A program made the translations under genes and the position numbers. A stretch of 64,000 bases of DNA from Arthrobacter sp. PM3 (GTDB lineage Bacteria > Actinomycetota > Actinomycetes > Actinomycetales > Micrococcaceae), in assembly GCF_003352915.1 (NCBI RefSeq), contig NZ_CP022314.1, forward strand, positions 3,886,215 to 3,950,214, read 5' to 3'. Positions 16,900 to 25,965 of the stretch are shown piece by piece. How positions within the stretch are numbered: position 1 is the stretch's first letter; the number at the start of each line of letters is the position of its first letter. The notes beneath the pieces were generated by a model. That model searched no databases, had not been told where the DNA came from, and was given only the letters and a program-made list of their open reading frames with translations.

Positions 16900-19542
16900 T
16901 TAGTAAGTGGCCTTGAGGCACCCGAGCTGGGTGTTGCCCGAGGACATCCCGGCCACGCCCAGGCCCCAGGCGCAGACGGTGTAGACACCGCGCTTCGAAA
17001 CGGGCACCACAATCCGGTAGCCGTGGTTCCCCGAGATCTGGAAGACCCTGTTGACGTCGGCCCGGTACCGGTTGGCCACATAGGCGGTCCCCGCGGTCTT
17101 GCCGTCCGGAGACGTGACGTAGAGGTGGATCGGGACGTTGGCCCGTGTCATGCCCGGGTCAATGCTCCAGCCGCTGGCCACTAGAGCCGAGCCCGTGCCT
17201 CCGAGCTGGACCTTGAGGGACTCGATGTAACCGATCGGCGCCGGAGTGGCGGCAACGCGCGCCGTTGAGCAGCCCAGGAGGCTGTTGCCCAGCGGGAAGA
17301 CACTGACCGCCAGGCCGTAGGCGCAGATCTTGTAGTCACCGGGGATCGTGACCGGGAGCGCCACGCGGTATCCGTGGTCCCCAGTGGTGCCCATAACACG
17401 GTTCACGTCCGCCCGGGACTGGTTGGCCGTGTACGCGAAACTCTTGGTCACGCCCTTGGGGTCGGTGACGTAAAGGTGGACGGGGATGGAGGCGGACGGC
17501 GTGCCGGGATCAAAGGTCCAGCCGGTGGCCGTGATGGTGGCGGTCGGGGCGTCGGTCTTGACCACAGTGCTTTCCAGGAAACCGGCGGGCGCCGGCGTGG
17601 CCCGCGGCGTCACGGTTTTGCAGCCCAGCAGGCTGTTGCCCTGGCTGAACGCGCTGACCGCCAGGCCGTATGCGCACACCTTGTACTGGCCACTCGTGGT
17701 GACGGGGATGTCCGCACTGAACCCGTGGTTGCCGGTCACGGCCATCACCTTGTTCACGTCCGCGCGGCTCTTGTTGGCTGTGATGGCCGTGGTGGTGGTC
17801 TTGCCGGCCGGATCCGTGACATAGAGGTGGACCGGGATCGACGCCGTGGGCGTGCCGGGATCGTAGCTCCAGCCGACTGCCCGCAGTACGGTAACCCCGC
17901 TGGCCCTGGTGAGCGTCAGCGAGTCGAGATACCCGGCCGTGGCCGCCGAGCCTGCCAGGGTCAGGGATTTGCAGCCCAGATCCGTCGGCTCGGAACTGCC
18001 CAGGGCGTAGACGCAGACCTTGTACGTTCCGGCAGCGGTCAGGTTGAAGGAGCGCGTGAACCCGTGGTTGCCGGTGACCTGCATGATCTTGTTGACATCG
18101 GCCCGGGGCTGGTTGGCAGTCACGGCGTAGCCGGTCGCCGTTCCGCCGGGCGGTGTCACGTAGATGTGGACCGTGGAGGACTGGGAGGGCTTGGCGGAGT
18201 CGTAAGCCCAGCCGGAGACGTCCAGGCTCGCCTTGGTGCCGGACCGGTTGATCGCCATCGATTCGACGTAGCCCACGGCCGGCGCTCCCGGCGGGCGGAT
18301 GGTCACCGTGGCCGCGGTGTTGCTGACGGAATCAATGCTGACCTTCGTGCCCGCGTGCGTGGTAAAGGTCTGACCCGCCTGCCAGGCCTGGGTGTTGCTG
18401 TAGTAGCCGTTGAAGGCGGTCCCGCGGGTGTCCGGCGGGAGCAGGATCGAGGAGTTGCCGCCGCCCTGCTGGGTGATTTTCACGCCGCGGTTTCCGGCCT
18501 GCGCGATCACGGCGTCATAGCCCACCGGCGCCCGGAGTTCCAGGTAATAGACCTCGCCGGACTTCGGGTCCGTGAACTTCGCCGCCCGGTTGGCGCCGTC
18601 GCCCGCCCAGGGCGTCAGGGTCACCCGGCGGGGGCCGGACACGGTGCCCAGGTTGGTGATCTCGTTGCCGTTGCCGAACCGGCCCATCTCCCACAGGCTC
18701 GCGCTGATTTCCGGCATAACGTCCCAGTGCGAGATCCCCATCAGGTCCAGGTTGTCACCGTAGGGCTTGATGCTGCACGTCGGATCCGCGAATCCGGCGT
18801 ACGGTCCGGATGCCACGTCCATGGCTCCGCTGCCGCACAGCAGGCTGTTTGCGTGGTCCATGCCCAGGGCGTGTCCGAACTCGTGCGTCAGCACCGGCGT
18901 CGTGAGCCGGCTGTTCTGGGGCATCAGGATGCGCCCGCCCGTGGTGCCGTTGCTGTAGGTCATGCCTGCCGTGCCGTTGCTCAGGTAGGAGCCCGGGATA
19001 AAGAGCACCAGCGCCGTGTAGGCCCGCTGCGTCCAGCCCAGTTCCGCGGAGACGATGTCCACGATCTGCGAGGGCGACTGGGTGGATTTCGCGGCGGACT
19101 TGTGCAGCAGGCGCGAGGAGCTCAGCGCAATGTCCACCCGGCCGGAGGTTGCGTGCGCCCAGTAGCGGTTGGCCGCGCTGAGCGAGGCCTTCGCCGCGGC
19201 CATCGGCACCGCCGCGTCCGTCGCCGCCGCCGATTTGTCGGCCAGCTGCACCGTCACCAGGGTGGTCTTCAAGGTGCCTGCCAGCGGCGCGCTCACATAG
19301 GTGTATTCACTTTTCGCCCTGTTGGCCGGCGGCTCCGGCCGGACAAAGTCATCCACCTGGCCCTGCGGGCTCGGATCCGTCACCGCCGGAACGGCAACGG
19401 CCCGTGCGGAACCGGCCGGCACGGCAGCGGAAGCGCCGCCGGCCTGCACAGCAATCGGGGCGGCGGCCGCAGCTGCCTGGGGCAAGGATGCTGCCAGCAT
19501 CGCGGCGGCAATCACGGCGGCCGCTATGTTCAGTTTGCGCAA
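16900..19542 (-). CDS. secreted metzincin-type metalloprotease with four C-terminal repeats
   Basis: An 880-residue exported protein. Residues 1-28 are a signal peptide ending in an Ala-rich stretch. The zinc site HEFGHALGMDH gives His220, His224 and His230, and LDLMG near residue 267 is the expected Met-turn, so this is a metzincin (gametolysin/M11-like or reprolysin-like). From about residue 420 there are four tandem repeats of about 110 residues, each with a Gly-[YF]-[VLI]-[ED]-Ser start, HLYVT or HIYVT, a RADVN motif, a G-[ND]-HG-[FY] motif and YKVC near the end. Such repeats are likely extracellular binding modules. The frame starts with TTG and no strong ribosome binding site. Its role in the glycan locus is unclear. 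Confidence 0.82.
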   Translation of the reverse strand: MRKLNIAAAVIAAAMLAASLPQAAAAAAPIAVQAGGASAAVPAGSARAVAVPAVTDPSPQGQVDDFVRPEPPANRAKSEYTYVSAPLAGTLKTTLVTVQLADKSAAATDAAVPMAAAKASLSAANRYWAHATSGRVDIALSSSRLLHKSAAKSTQSPSQIVDIVSAELGWTQRAYTALVLFIPGSYLSNGTAGMTYSNGTTGGRILMPQNSRLTTPVLTHEFGHALGMDHANSLLCGSGAMDVASGPYAGFADPTCSIKPYGDNLDLMGISHWDVMPEISASLWEMGRFGNGNEITNLGTVSGPRRVTLTPWAGDGANRAAKFTDPKSGEVYYLELRAPVGYDAVIAQAGNRGVKITQQGGGNSSILLPPDTRGTAFNGYYSNTQAWQAGQTFTTHAGTKVSIDSVSNTAATVTIRPPGAPAVGYVESMAINRSGTKASLDVSGWAYDSAKPSQSSTVHIYVTPPGGTATGYAVTANQPRADVNKIMQVTGNHGFTRSFNLTAAGTYKVCVYALGSSEPTDLGCKSLTLAGSAATAGYLDSLTLTRASGVTVLRAVGWSYDPGTPTASIPVHLYVTDPAGKTTTTAITANKSRADVNKVMAVTGNHGFSADIPVTTSGQYKVCAYGLAVSAFSQGNSLLGCKTVTPRATPAPAGFLESTVVKTDAPTATITATGWTFDPGTPSASIPVHLYVTDPKGVTKSFAYTANQSRADVNRVMGTTGDHGYRVALPVTIPGDYKICAYGLAVSVFPLGNSLLGCSTARVAATPAPIGYIESLKVQLGGTGSALVASGWSIDPGMTRANVPIHLYVTSPDGKTAGTAYVANRYRADVNRVFQISGNHGYRIVVPVSKRGVYTVCAWGLGVAGMSSGNTQLGCLKATY

Positions 19543-19753
19543 GATTGCTCGCTTAAGGGTGAGACCGCAGGTGAAGACCTGTTGGTGGGAGCGACGTAAG
19601 GTGCCTATAGCATAGACGCCAATTCCCGCCCGTCACCCCACTAACTTTGATCCCTTAAATCACAACTGCATCACGCATTTTTTCTTTGTAAGTTTTTGCG
19701 CAGCGCTACCCCACCATTTCGCCACCTGTAAACCGCGTGCCAGACTCATAGCC

Positions 19754-20341
19754 GTGCTTCCTTCCGTCGCCGCGGTGAATACCGCCACCCGCAGGGTGCT
19801 TGCCTTCGCCGCCGGAGGCTTCCTGGTGTGGCTGATCGTCGCCTGCCAGATGTTCGTCAACGTGGATCCGCTCAGTGTTCACCGGACGGACGCCGTCATC
19901 GTGCTCGGCGGCGCGGCGTCCGAGCGTCTGCCCGTCGCCCGCCGGTTCCAGGATGAATTCCACATTCCGGTCCTGGTGATTTCCCACACCGACACCGTCG
20001 GCAACCGGGCGGCCGATGATGCATGCAATGCAGCTGCCTTCCCGAATTCCGCCGTGGTCTGTTTCCGCCCCCCGGGCCTGGACACCCGCGGCGAGGCGCA
20101 GGCGGTCTCCCGGCTCATCGCCGCCAACGGCTGGAGGTCCGTGACTGTGGTGACCTCCAGCTATCACGTAACGCGCGCGGGGCGCCTGATCAGGCAGTGC
20201 ACGACGGCGGACGTCCAGATGGTTGCCTCGCACCCGGACCTCGATTTCTTCCAGTGGATCCGGCGGTTTGTGGTGGAAACAGGAGGCCTGATGGACGCCT
20301 CCTTCCGGCCGGAATGCGCCAATTACCGGCCGGAAATGTAA
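19754..20341 (+). CDS. YdcF/SanA-like membrane protein (DUF218)
   Basis: One transmembrane segment (residues about 14-33, VLAFAAGGFLVWLIVACQMF) precedes a DUF218 domain: DAVIVLGGAASERLPVARRF, then LDTRGEAQAVSRLIAANGW and VVTSSYHVTRAGRLIRQC. This family, which includes SanA and YdcF, is linked to cell envelope integrity; the reaction is not known for most members. It reads opposite to the metalloprotease gene, sharing the roughly 210-base intergenic region 19543-19753. The GTG start at 19754 lacks a clear ribosome binding site; a second in-frame GTG seven codons later is an alternative. Confidence 0.8.
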   Translation: MLPSVAAVNTATRRVLAFAAGGFLVWLIVACQMFVNVDPLSVHRTDAVIVLGGAASERLPVARRFQDEFHIPVLVISHTDTVGNRAADDACNAAAFPNSAVVCFRPPGLDTRGEAQAVSRLIAANGWRSVTVVTSSYHVTRAGRLIRQCTTADVQMVASHPDLDFFQWIRRFVVETGGLMDASFRPECANYRPEM

Positions 20342-20474
20342 CAATTGAACCTCAGCCGGTTGAACTGGTCAGCCGGTTCGGGCATCTGACCGAGGCGAGG
20401 AGGACACGCTGGACCACGCTCCCAACGGTGCTCCCCCGCTGGTTGCCACGCCCCGGCACCTGCGCAGGAGGCGC

Positions 20475-20729
20475 ATGCACACCGAGATTCCGGACGCTCT
20501 CCTGGTGCCTGGAGCGGCCCCGATTCCGATCAAGGATCCGCCGCCGGCTTATGCAGACCGAGACGCTCCTGATCAGGAGTCCGCCGACCTGACCGCAATC
20601 CAGACTAAAGAGTCCCAGCAGCTGGAACGCGAACTGCTTCACCGGCGCAAACGCCGGGTGGCTCTGTTGGCTATCCTATTTGTAGCCATTTGCCTGCCGG
20701 CCATAGTGCTGGCGCTCCTGCTCGGCTGA
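20475..20729 (+). CDS. small tail-anchored membrane protein
   Basis: An 84-residue protein with a hydrophilic, acidic N-terminus, a short basic stretch (RRKRR) and one C-terminal transmembrane helix (VALLAILFVAICLPAIVLAL). AGGAGG sits five bases before the ATG, so the start is firm. It lies 51 bases upstream of wecB on the same strand and is probably cotranscribed. I know of no characterised family member; it may tether cytoplasmic enzymes to the membrane, but that is speculation. Confidence 0.65.
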   Translation: MHTEIPDALLVPGAAPIPIKDPPPAYADRDAPDQESADLTAIQTKESQQLERELLHRRKRRVALLAILFVAICLPAIVLALLLG

Positions 20730-20780
20730 ACCCGGGCCAGTAGAACCTAGTATCCACTCGCAAAATTTGGGGGAATCACC

Positions 20781-21926
20781 ATGCACAGCATCATGCCGAT
20801 CTTCGGAACCAGGCCGGAGGCCATCAAGATGGCGCCGATCGTCAGCGCCCTGCAGGAGTCTCCGCTCTTCCGCTGCATCGTGACCGTCACAGGACAGCAC
20901 CGCGAGATGCTGGACCAGGTCAATGAACTGTTCGGCATCGTCCCGGATCATGACCTTAACATCCTGCAGCAGGGCCAGTCCCTCTCCGCCATCATGACCC
21001 GGACCATCGACGGGCTGGACAAGCTCTTCGCCGGCAGCCGGCCGGACGCCGTCGTCGTCCAGGGCGACACCACCACGTCCACAGCCGCCGCCATCGCGGC
21101 ATTCTACCATGGGATCCCCGTGGTCCACGTCGAGGCCGGACTGCGCAGCGGTGACCTGCTCTCCCCGTTCCCGGAGGAGGCCAACCGCAAGATCACCAGC
21201 CAGATCACGCGGCTGCACCTGGCCCCCACCTCCACCAGCAGGGACAACCTGCTCAAGGAAGGCATCAGCCCCGAGGACATCATGGTCACCGGAAACACCG
21301 TGATCGATGCCCTGCTGGCCACGGTGGACAAGCAGGTCCCCTTCACCGACCCGCAGCTGGAGGACCTGGCCGCCGGCGGCCGCCGGATCCTGCTGGTCAC
21401 CACCCACCGGCGCGAGAACCAGGGCGAGTCCATGCGTGGTGTGGGCCGGGCACTGGCCCGGATCGCCGACGCCGAGCCGGACCTGGCAATCGTGCTCCCC
21501 GCCCACAAGAACCCCGTGGTGCGCGAGGCCGTCCTGCCGTCGCTGGAGGGCAAGGCCAACGTCCTGGTGACGGAGCCGCTGGCCTACGGCGAATTCACCC
21601 GGCTGCTCTCCCGGGCGCACATCGTCCTCACGGACTCCGGCGGGGTTCAGGAGGAAGCCCCCAGCCTGGGCAAGCCGGTCCTGGTAATGCGGGACAACAC
21701 CGAACGGCCCGAGGCGCTGGAGGCCGGCACGGTCAAGCTGATCGGCACTGACGAGGAACGGATTGTTTCCGAGGTCACCCGGCTCCTGCACGACTCCGCA
21801 CACTTTGCCGCCATGGCCAACGCGGTCAATCCGTACGGCGACGGCAAGGCCGCCGCCCGGACGGTCGCCGCGATTGAAGAGCTCCTCGGCGTCGGCTACC
21901 GGACCGCGGAGTTCACCGGGGCATAA
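20781..21926 (+). CDS. wecB: UDP-N-acetylglucosamine 2-epimerase (non-hydrolysing)
   Basis: The 381-residue protein contains IFGTRPEAIKMAPIVSAL, VTGQHREMLDQ, VQGDTTTS, HVEAGLRSGD, GNTVIDALL, THRRENQGESM and DSGGVQEEAPSLGKP followed by RDNTERPEA, the complete pattern of the WecB/MnaA family. It interconverts UDP-GlcNAc and UDP-ManNAc, supplying both UDP-ManNAc dehydrogenases of the locus. Length is typical. GGGGGAA upstream of the ATG supports the start. A perfect GC-rich hairpin follows the stop. Confidence 0.95.
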   Translation: MHSIMPIFGTRPEAIKMAPIVSALQESPLFRCIVTVTGQHREMLDQVNELFGIVPDHDLNILQQGQSLSAIMTRTIDGLDKLFAGSRPDAVVVQGDTTTSTAAAIAAFYHGIPVVHVEAGLRSGDLLSPFPEEANRKITSQITRLHLAPTSTSRDNLLKEGISPEDIMVTGNTVIDALLATVDKQVPFTDPQLEDLAAGGRRILLVTTHRRENQGESMRGVGRALARIADAEPDLAIVLPAHKNPVVREAVLPSLEGKANVLVTEPLAYGEFTRLLSRAHIVLTDSGGVQEEAPSLGKPVLVMRDNTERPEALEAGTVKLIGTDEERIVSEVTRLLHDSAHFAAMANAVNPYGDGKAAARTVAAIEELLGVGYRTAEFTGA

Positions 21927-21930
21927 CCGG

Positions 21931-21958
21931 CCCGGGGCCGGGAAAGCCCGGCCCCGGG
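21931..21958 (+). terminator. GC-rich hairpin after wecB
   Basis: A perfect 12-base-pair stem (21931-21942 with 21947-21958) with an AAAG loop, five bases after the wecB stop. No U-tract follows, as is common for hairpin terminators in high-GC actinobacteria. Confidence 0.7.
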
Positions 21959-22092
21959 TCAACCGGTGCCCGCATTCGTGGAAGAATGAAATCCAGCAGG
22001 CAAGGATGCGGGTGCCAGCATGGCGTTGTTCGACGGCGGTTCTGGTTTCCCCGGATTCTTCCTTGAACCGAGAACAACGCCAGGGAGTGCAG

Positions 22093-23004
22093 ATGGACCG
22101 CAGGACCTTCCTGACGCTGCCCCTGGCCCTGGGCGCCGCCGCCCTCGCGGGCTGCACGCCGGACACCCCACCAGGGCCCCGGCCGACGTCGGGCACGCCG
22201 ACACCCAGCATTTCCCCGTCCCCGCGGAAATCGCCGCTGCCGCGCCGGCCCATCCCCCCGTACGCGAGCAAGGGCATCGGCATGCCCCGGTTCGACGGGT
22301 TCGGCTTCAAGGAACTGGATACCCTGAATCTCGACTGGTTCTACGACTGGGGCCCGGACTATCCGCCCCTCCGGGTAGCCTCCACCCAGGCCGCTGAATT
22401 CGTGCCCATGGTCTGGGGGCGCGGCTCCCTGGAGCGGAAAGCCATTCAGCAGGTCAAGTCCGAGGTCCCGTGGACCGGCGCGCAGAATCTGCTGGGCTTC
22501 AACGAGCCCGATCACACCGGCCAGGCCGACATGTCCGTGGATACCGCCATCAGTCTTTGGCCCCAGCTGGAGCATTCGGGCCTCAGGCTGGGATCGCCCG
22601 CCCCGGTACAGGCGCTGGGCGACTGGCTCCAAAAATTCATGGACCAGGCCGACAAGAAAAACCGCCGCGTGGATTTCGTCGCCATGCACTGGTATGCACC
22701 GCCCCACACGGACTCGTTCCTCAACACGGTGCAAAAACTGCACGAACGCTACGGCAAACCCGTCTGGATCACCGAATACGCCGTCGCCGACTGGAAGGCC
22801 ACTCCAAAGTCACCCAGCCGGTTCACGGAGAAGGAGATCCTGGCGTTCATGAAAGACACCGCCGCCGGACTCCGGAAAATGCCCTTCGTGGAGCGCTTCG
22901 CCTGGAAGACCCGCGTCCACGGCGATCCGATCATGGGCGCATCCGCCCTCTTCCGGAGCAACGGGTCCCTGACGCCCACGGGCGAGCTCTACAGCTCGCT
23001 GTAG
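22093..23004 (+). CDS. lipoprotein GH128-like glycoside hydrolase
   Basis: The 303-residue product begins MDRRTFLTLPLALG, an RR-x-FL twin-arginine-type signal, with a lipobox LAGC at Cys21, then a Pro/Ser-rich linker to about residue 58. The remainder is the 'glycosyl hydrolase catalytic core' family (PF11790, GH128-like): LLGFNEPDHTGQ gives the acid/base Glu138, and WITEYAVADW gives Glu228 as likely nucleophile. Characterised GH128 enzymes cleave beta-1,3-glucans; here a surface glycan is a possible substrate. The start is fixed by AGGGAG five bases before the ATG. A 2-gene tandem with its paralogue at 23180. Confidence 0.85.
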   Translation: MDRRTFLTLPLALGAAALAGCTPDTPPGPRPTSGTPTPSISPSPRKSPLPRRPIPPYASKGIGMPRFDGFGFKELDTLNLDWFYDWGPDYPPLRVASTQAAEFVPMVWGRGSLERKAIQQVKSEVPWTGAQNLLGFNEPDHTGQADMSVDTAISLWPQLEHSGLRLGSPAPVQALGDWLQKFMDQADKKNRRVDFVAMHWYAPPHTDSFLNTVQKLHERYGKPVWITEYAVADWKATPKSPSRFTEKEILAFMKDTAAGLRKMPFVERFAWKTRVHGDPIMGASALFRSNGSLTPTGELYSSL

Positions 23005-23179
23005 CCCTTCACCTGCGGCCCGCCGTTGGCCGCTGCTCCGCCCGCGCTAGCAGGCTCCCCCGGTGGCGCTGAAACTGCGCAATTCCTGTGTGTAGCCGGG
23101 ATTTGGCTGGGAGTTCTCCATGCTAATTTGACTCGAGTCACATCCGCACCAGAGTTCACACACGCCCCGAAAGGAACTC

Positions 23180-24037
23180 ATGGAACGCCGCAAGTTTCTT
23201 AGCCTCCCCCTGGCCGCCATGGCGGCTCCGGCCGCCATGGCCGCCACCGCGGGATCCGCCCAGGCGGCCAGCATCCCCACGGTCCCGGCCGTCACGCTGC
23301 CCGCGGATACGCAAAAGGGATTCGGCTGGGGCGGCAAGGACGCCCTGGCGCTCACGCAGATCAAGAGCCTCAAACTGGACTGGCACTACACCTGGGGCTC
23401 GCACTACAACGTCACCACGAATCCGCCCTTCGTTCCCATGGTCAAGAGCGAGCGGACCCTGCTGGAACAGGACGCCCTCGGCTGGGTGACCCGTCAGCTG
23501 GCCGAAACGAAGACCAAGCACCTCCTGGGCTTCAACGAGCCCGACAACACAGCGCAGGCGAACATGTCCGTGGACCGGGCCATCCAGCTCTGGCCCAAGC
23601 TGATGGCAACCGGGCTGCGGCTCGGGTCGCCGGCATGCACGAGCCCCCGCAGTGCGTGGCTGGCCGACTTCATGACCAAGGCGAAGAACAAGGGTCTTCG
23701 CGTCGACTTCATCACCACTCACGTCTACGCCTGGCCCAGGGCCGACGACTTCCTGAACAAGATCACCGTGCTCCACGAGAAATACGGCAAGCCCATCTGG
23801 GTGACCGAGTACGCCGTGGCCGACTGGGACGCGACGGCGACACGGCCCTCCATCTACACCCGGGCCCAGACCGAGGACTTTATGCGGGCCACCGTGGCCG
23901 GCCTGCGCGCCATGCCGTTCGTCGAGCGCTTTGCGTGGAAGACCCGGCCGGCGGGCGACATCAGGATGGGCTGCTCGGCCCTCTTCCACACCAACGGGAC
24001 GCTGACGACCACCGGCAAGCTCTACGCGTCGCTGTAA
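23180..24037 (+). CDS. secreted GH128-like glycoside hydrolase
   Basis: A 285-residue paralogue of the preceding gene, with similar core motifs: LLGFNEPDNTAQA (Glu120) and IWVTEYAVADWDA (Glu210). The N-terminus MERRKFLSLPLAAM is again a twin-arginine-type signal but without a lipobox Cys, cleaving probably after AQA-A near residue 30, so this copy is released or wall-associated while the other is lipid-anchored. GAAAGGAA lies upstream of the ATG. It ends at a bidirectional terminator facing ugd. Confidence 0.85.
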   Translation: MERRKFLSLPLAAMAAPAAMAATAGSAQAASIPTVPAVTLPADTQKGFGWGGKDALALTQIKSLKLDWHYTWGSHYNVTTNPPFVPMVKSERTLLEQDALGWVTRQLAETKTKHLLGFNEPDNTAQANMSVDRAIQLWPKLMATGLRLGSPACTSPRSAWLADFMTKAKNKGLRVDFITTHVYAWPRADDFLNKITVLHEKYGKPIWVTEYAVADWDATATRPSIYTRAQTEDFMRATVAGLRAMPFVERFAWKTRPAGDIRMGCSALFHTNGTLTTTGKLYASL

Positions 24038-24116
24038 CACGGCCGCAGGCGCCTCCCGCCGTCCGGGTCCGCTGGACGGCGGACAGGGGCCGAGGCGGCG
24101 GCACAGCGCCGGGAAA

Positions 24117-24166
24117 CCGGAAAGGGATCCCGCTTGAGCGAAGGCTCAGGCGGGATCCCTTTCCGG
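24117..24166. terminator. strong bidirectional terminator between GH128-like gene and ugd
   Basis: A 17-base perfect stem (24117-24133 with 24150-24166) with a further five-base inner stem. It lies between convergent genes ending at 24037 (plus) and 24194 (minus). Confidence 0.88.
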
Positions 24167-24193
24167 TTTGACGGCCGGGGCCGCGCAACGTGG

Positions 24194-25540
24194 CTAGTTG
24201 GCTGCGGCCAGCTCCAGGAGCTCGCTCTTGTGGCCCAGGGACACAATGTCCCAGCCTGCCGCGGTCCACTGGTCGTGGTCCAGGACGTTGCGGCCGTCGA
24301 ACATACGCTTGTGCGCCACGGAGGCCGCCAGCGCGGAGGGATCGGCGTCCCGGAATTCGGTCCATTCGGTCAGGAGCATGACGAGGTCAGCGTCCGCCAC
24401 CGCCGTGGCCATGGAGCCGACGTAGTTCAGGCGCGGGTACCGCTTGGCGGCATTCGCGTTCGCCGCGGGGTCGTAGACGCTGACGTCCGCTCCGCTGTTG
24501 AACAGCCGGGCGGCAACGTCCAGGGCGGGTGAATCGCGGACGTCATCGCTGTTGGGCTTGAACGCGACGCCGAGCACGGCCACGCGCTTGCCCTCGAGGC
24601 TTCCCAGCAGGGTTTCGGCGACGTGGACGGCACGGTCGCGGCGGCGCAGGTTGACCTCGTCCACTTCGTTCAGGAAACGCATCGTGGTGTCCAGGCCGAG
24701 CTCGGAGACCCGGGCCTGCAGTGCGCGGATGTCCTTCGGCAGGCAGCCGCCGCCGAAGCCGATCCCGGCGTTCAGGAACCGGCGTCCGATCCGGGCGTCC
24801 AGCCCGATCGCGTCGGCCAGCGTGCGGATGTTGCCGCCGACGGTCTCGGTGACCTCGGAGAAAGCGTTAATGAACGAGATCTTGGTCGCCAGGAAAGCGT
24901 TAGCGGCAACCTTGACCAGTTCCGCGGTCTCGAAGTCCGTGGAGATGAACGGAGTCTGGCGGCTGATTGCGTCCGCGTAGACCTCGCGCAGTACGGCCTC
25001 GGCGGCGGCCGAGTCGGTGCCGATCACCAGGCGGTCCGGACGGAGGGTGTCCTCCACAGCGAAGCCTTCACGCAGGAACTCGGGATTCCAGGCGAAGTTG
25101 ACCTTGACGCCGTCGCGCGCCTCTTCGGCCACGAGCCCCTTGAGCCGGCGGGCGGAGCCGACCGGAACGGTCGACTTGCCCACGATCAGGGAGTCCTTCG
25201 TGGCGGCCCGGGCAATCGCGGCCACCGAAGCGTCCACGTAGGTCATGTCCGCGGCGTGCTCGCCGGCCCGCTGCGGGGTTCCGACGGCGATGAAGTGGAC
25301 GTCGCCGAAAGCGCCGGCTTCTTCGAACGAGGTGGTGAAGCGCAGGCGGCCGGACTCGGTGTGTTTGCGCAGGAGCTCGGGCAGGCCCGGCTCGTGGATG
25401 GGCAGTTCGCCCCGGCTCAGGCTGTCGATCTTTTCTTTGTCGACGTCGACTCCCAGGACCTCGAACCCGAGTTCCGCCATGCAGGCCGCATGGGTCGCGC
25501 CGAGGTATCCCGTACCGATAACGGTTAGTCGTAGTGTCAC
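24194..25540 (-). CDS. ugd: UDP-glucose 6-dehydrogenase
   Basis: The 448-residue protein has the Rossmann motif VIGTGYLGATHA, the STVPVGSARRL segment, NPEFLREGFAVED, KVAANAFLATKISFINAFSE and the catalytic Cys266 in FGGGCLPKD, followed by the VAFKPNSDDVRDSPALDVA C-terminal domain. It converts UDP-glucose to UDP-glucuronate, giving the locus a second uronic acid donor. GTG start with GGGGGA five bases upstream. The stop of the truncated upstream frame overlaps its GTG by one base (TAGTG), suggesting it was once the second gene of an operon. Confidence 0.93.
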   Translation of the reverse strand: MTLRLTVIGTGYLGATHAACMAELGFEVLGVDVDKEKIDSLSRGELPIHEPGLPELLRKHTESGRLRFTTSFEEAGAFGDVHFIAVGTPQRAGEHAADMTYVDASVAAIARAATKDSLIVGKSTVPVGSARRLKGLVAEEARDGVKVNFAWNPEFLREGFAVEDTLRPDRLVIGTDSAAAEAVLREVYADAISRQTPFISTDFETAELVKVAANAFLATKISFINAFSEVTETVGGNIRTLADAIGLDARIGRRFLNAGIGFGGGCLPKDIRALQARVSELGLDTTMRFLNEVDEVNLRRRDRAVHVAETLLGSLEGKRVAVLGVAFKPNSDDVRDSPALDVAARLFNSGADVSVYDPAANANAAKRYPRLNYVGSMATAVADADLVMLLTEWTEFRDADPSALAASVAHKRMFDGRNVLDHDQWTAAGWDIVSLGHKSELLELAAAN

Positions 25541-25830
25541 TAGTCCCCCAGTAGCAGCAGTTGATTGTCAGTGGGTTGGGCGCAGTCGGCGCAACCAAAC
25601 GGGTCCACTATATATCGTCCGGCTCTAATCCCCAGACCGTGAAGCTCGGACGTGAGCCAGCGCACTCGTGCAGGGCTAGTGTCTGGCTGCTTGAGATCGT
25701 CAATGGGCCAATGCCCGGTACCGATGCTCCCCCATCCCATGTCGCACTGATTAGCAGCAACAACGGCGCCCCACAGGTAAACGTACTTGCGACCGTTCCG
25801 AAGACTCCCTAGGTCAGATGCCGCTTTGCC
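25540..25830 (-). pseudogene. 3' fragment of an unknown gene upstream of ugd
   Basis: A frame reading toward ugd has protein-like composition (RNGRKYVYLWGAVVAANQ, WPIDDLKQPDTSPARVRWL, IRAGRYIVDPFGCADCAQP) and ends TAGTG, overlapping the ugd start by one base as coupled genes do. Its 5' part merges into ISL3-related sequence from about 25865 and has no convincing start. I read it as the tail of a gene cut off when an ISL3-like element inserted. I do not recognise the family; a glycan-related role is only suggested by position. Confidence 0.45.
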
Positions 25831-25869
25831 CGGAGTCACCATGAAAATGGGGCTACTGAGCATTGCTGG

Positions 25870-25965
25870 GCCGCGAGAGCCGGCAACTGCCGCCACAGGA
25901 TGGGCGCAGGGTCGTTGTCGAAACCGACCAGCCGCCAGGCTGGCCCACGTGTGCGGTGTTTACGC
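25870..25965 (+). mobile_element. older ISL3-like remnant, left part
   Basis: The plus strand encodes QDGRRVVVETDQPPGWPTC, which parallels the N-terminal DDGRRQAIVETDKPLGCPSC of the adjacent ISL3 transposase. It is interrupted where the intact-ended ISL3 element begins at 25966. The matching downstream part lies at 27311-27425. Confidence 0.7.

Noticed and set aside
16455..17081. 208-codon minus-strand frame beyond the metalloprotease gene
   Set aside because: Most of it overlaps the metalloprotease end in another frame; the rest has no recognisable domain.
17374..19599. 741-codon plus-strand frame opposite the metalloprotease
   Set aside because: Gly/Arg/His-rich, without motif, fully overlapping a gene with a signal peptide, zinc site and repeats; a shadow frame.
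20676..22310. 544-codon minus-strand frame opposite wecB
   Set aside because: wecB has a complete set of family motifs on the plus strand; the opposite frame has none.
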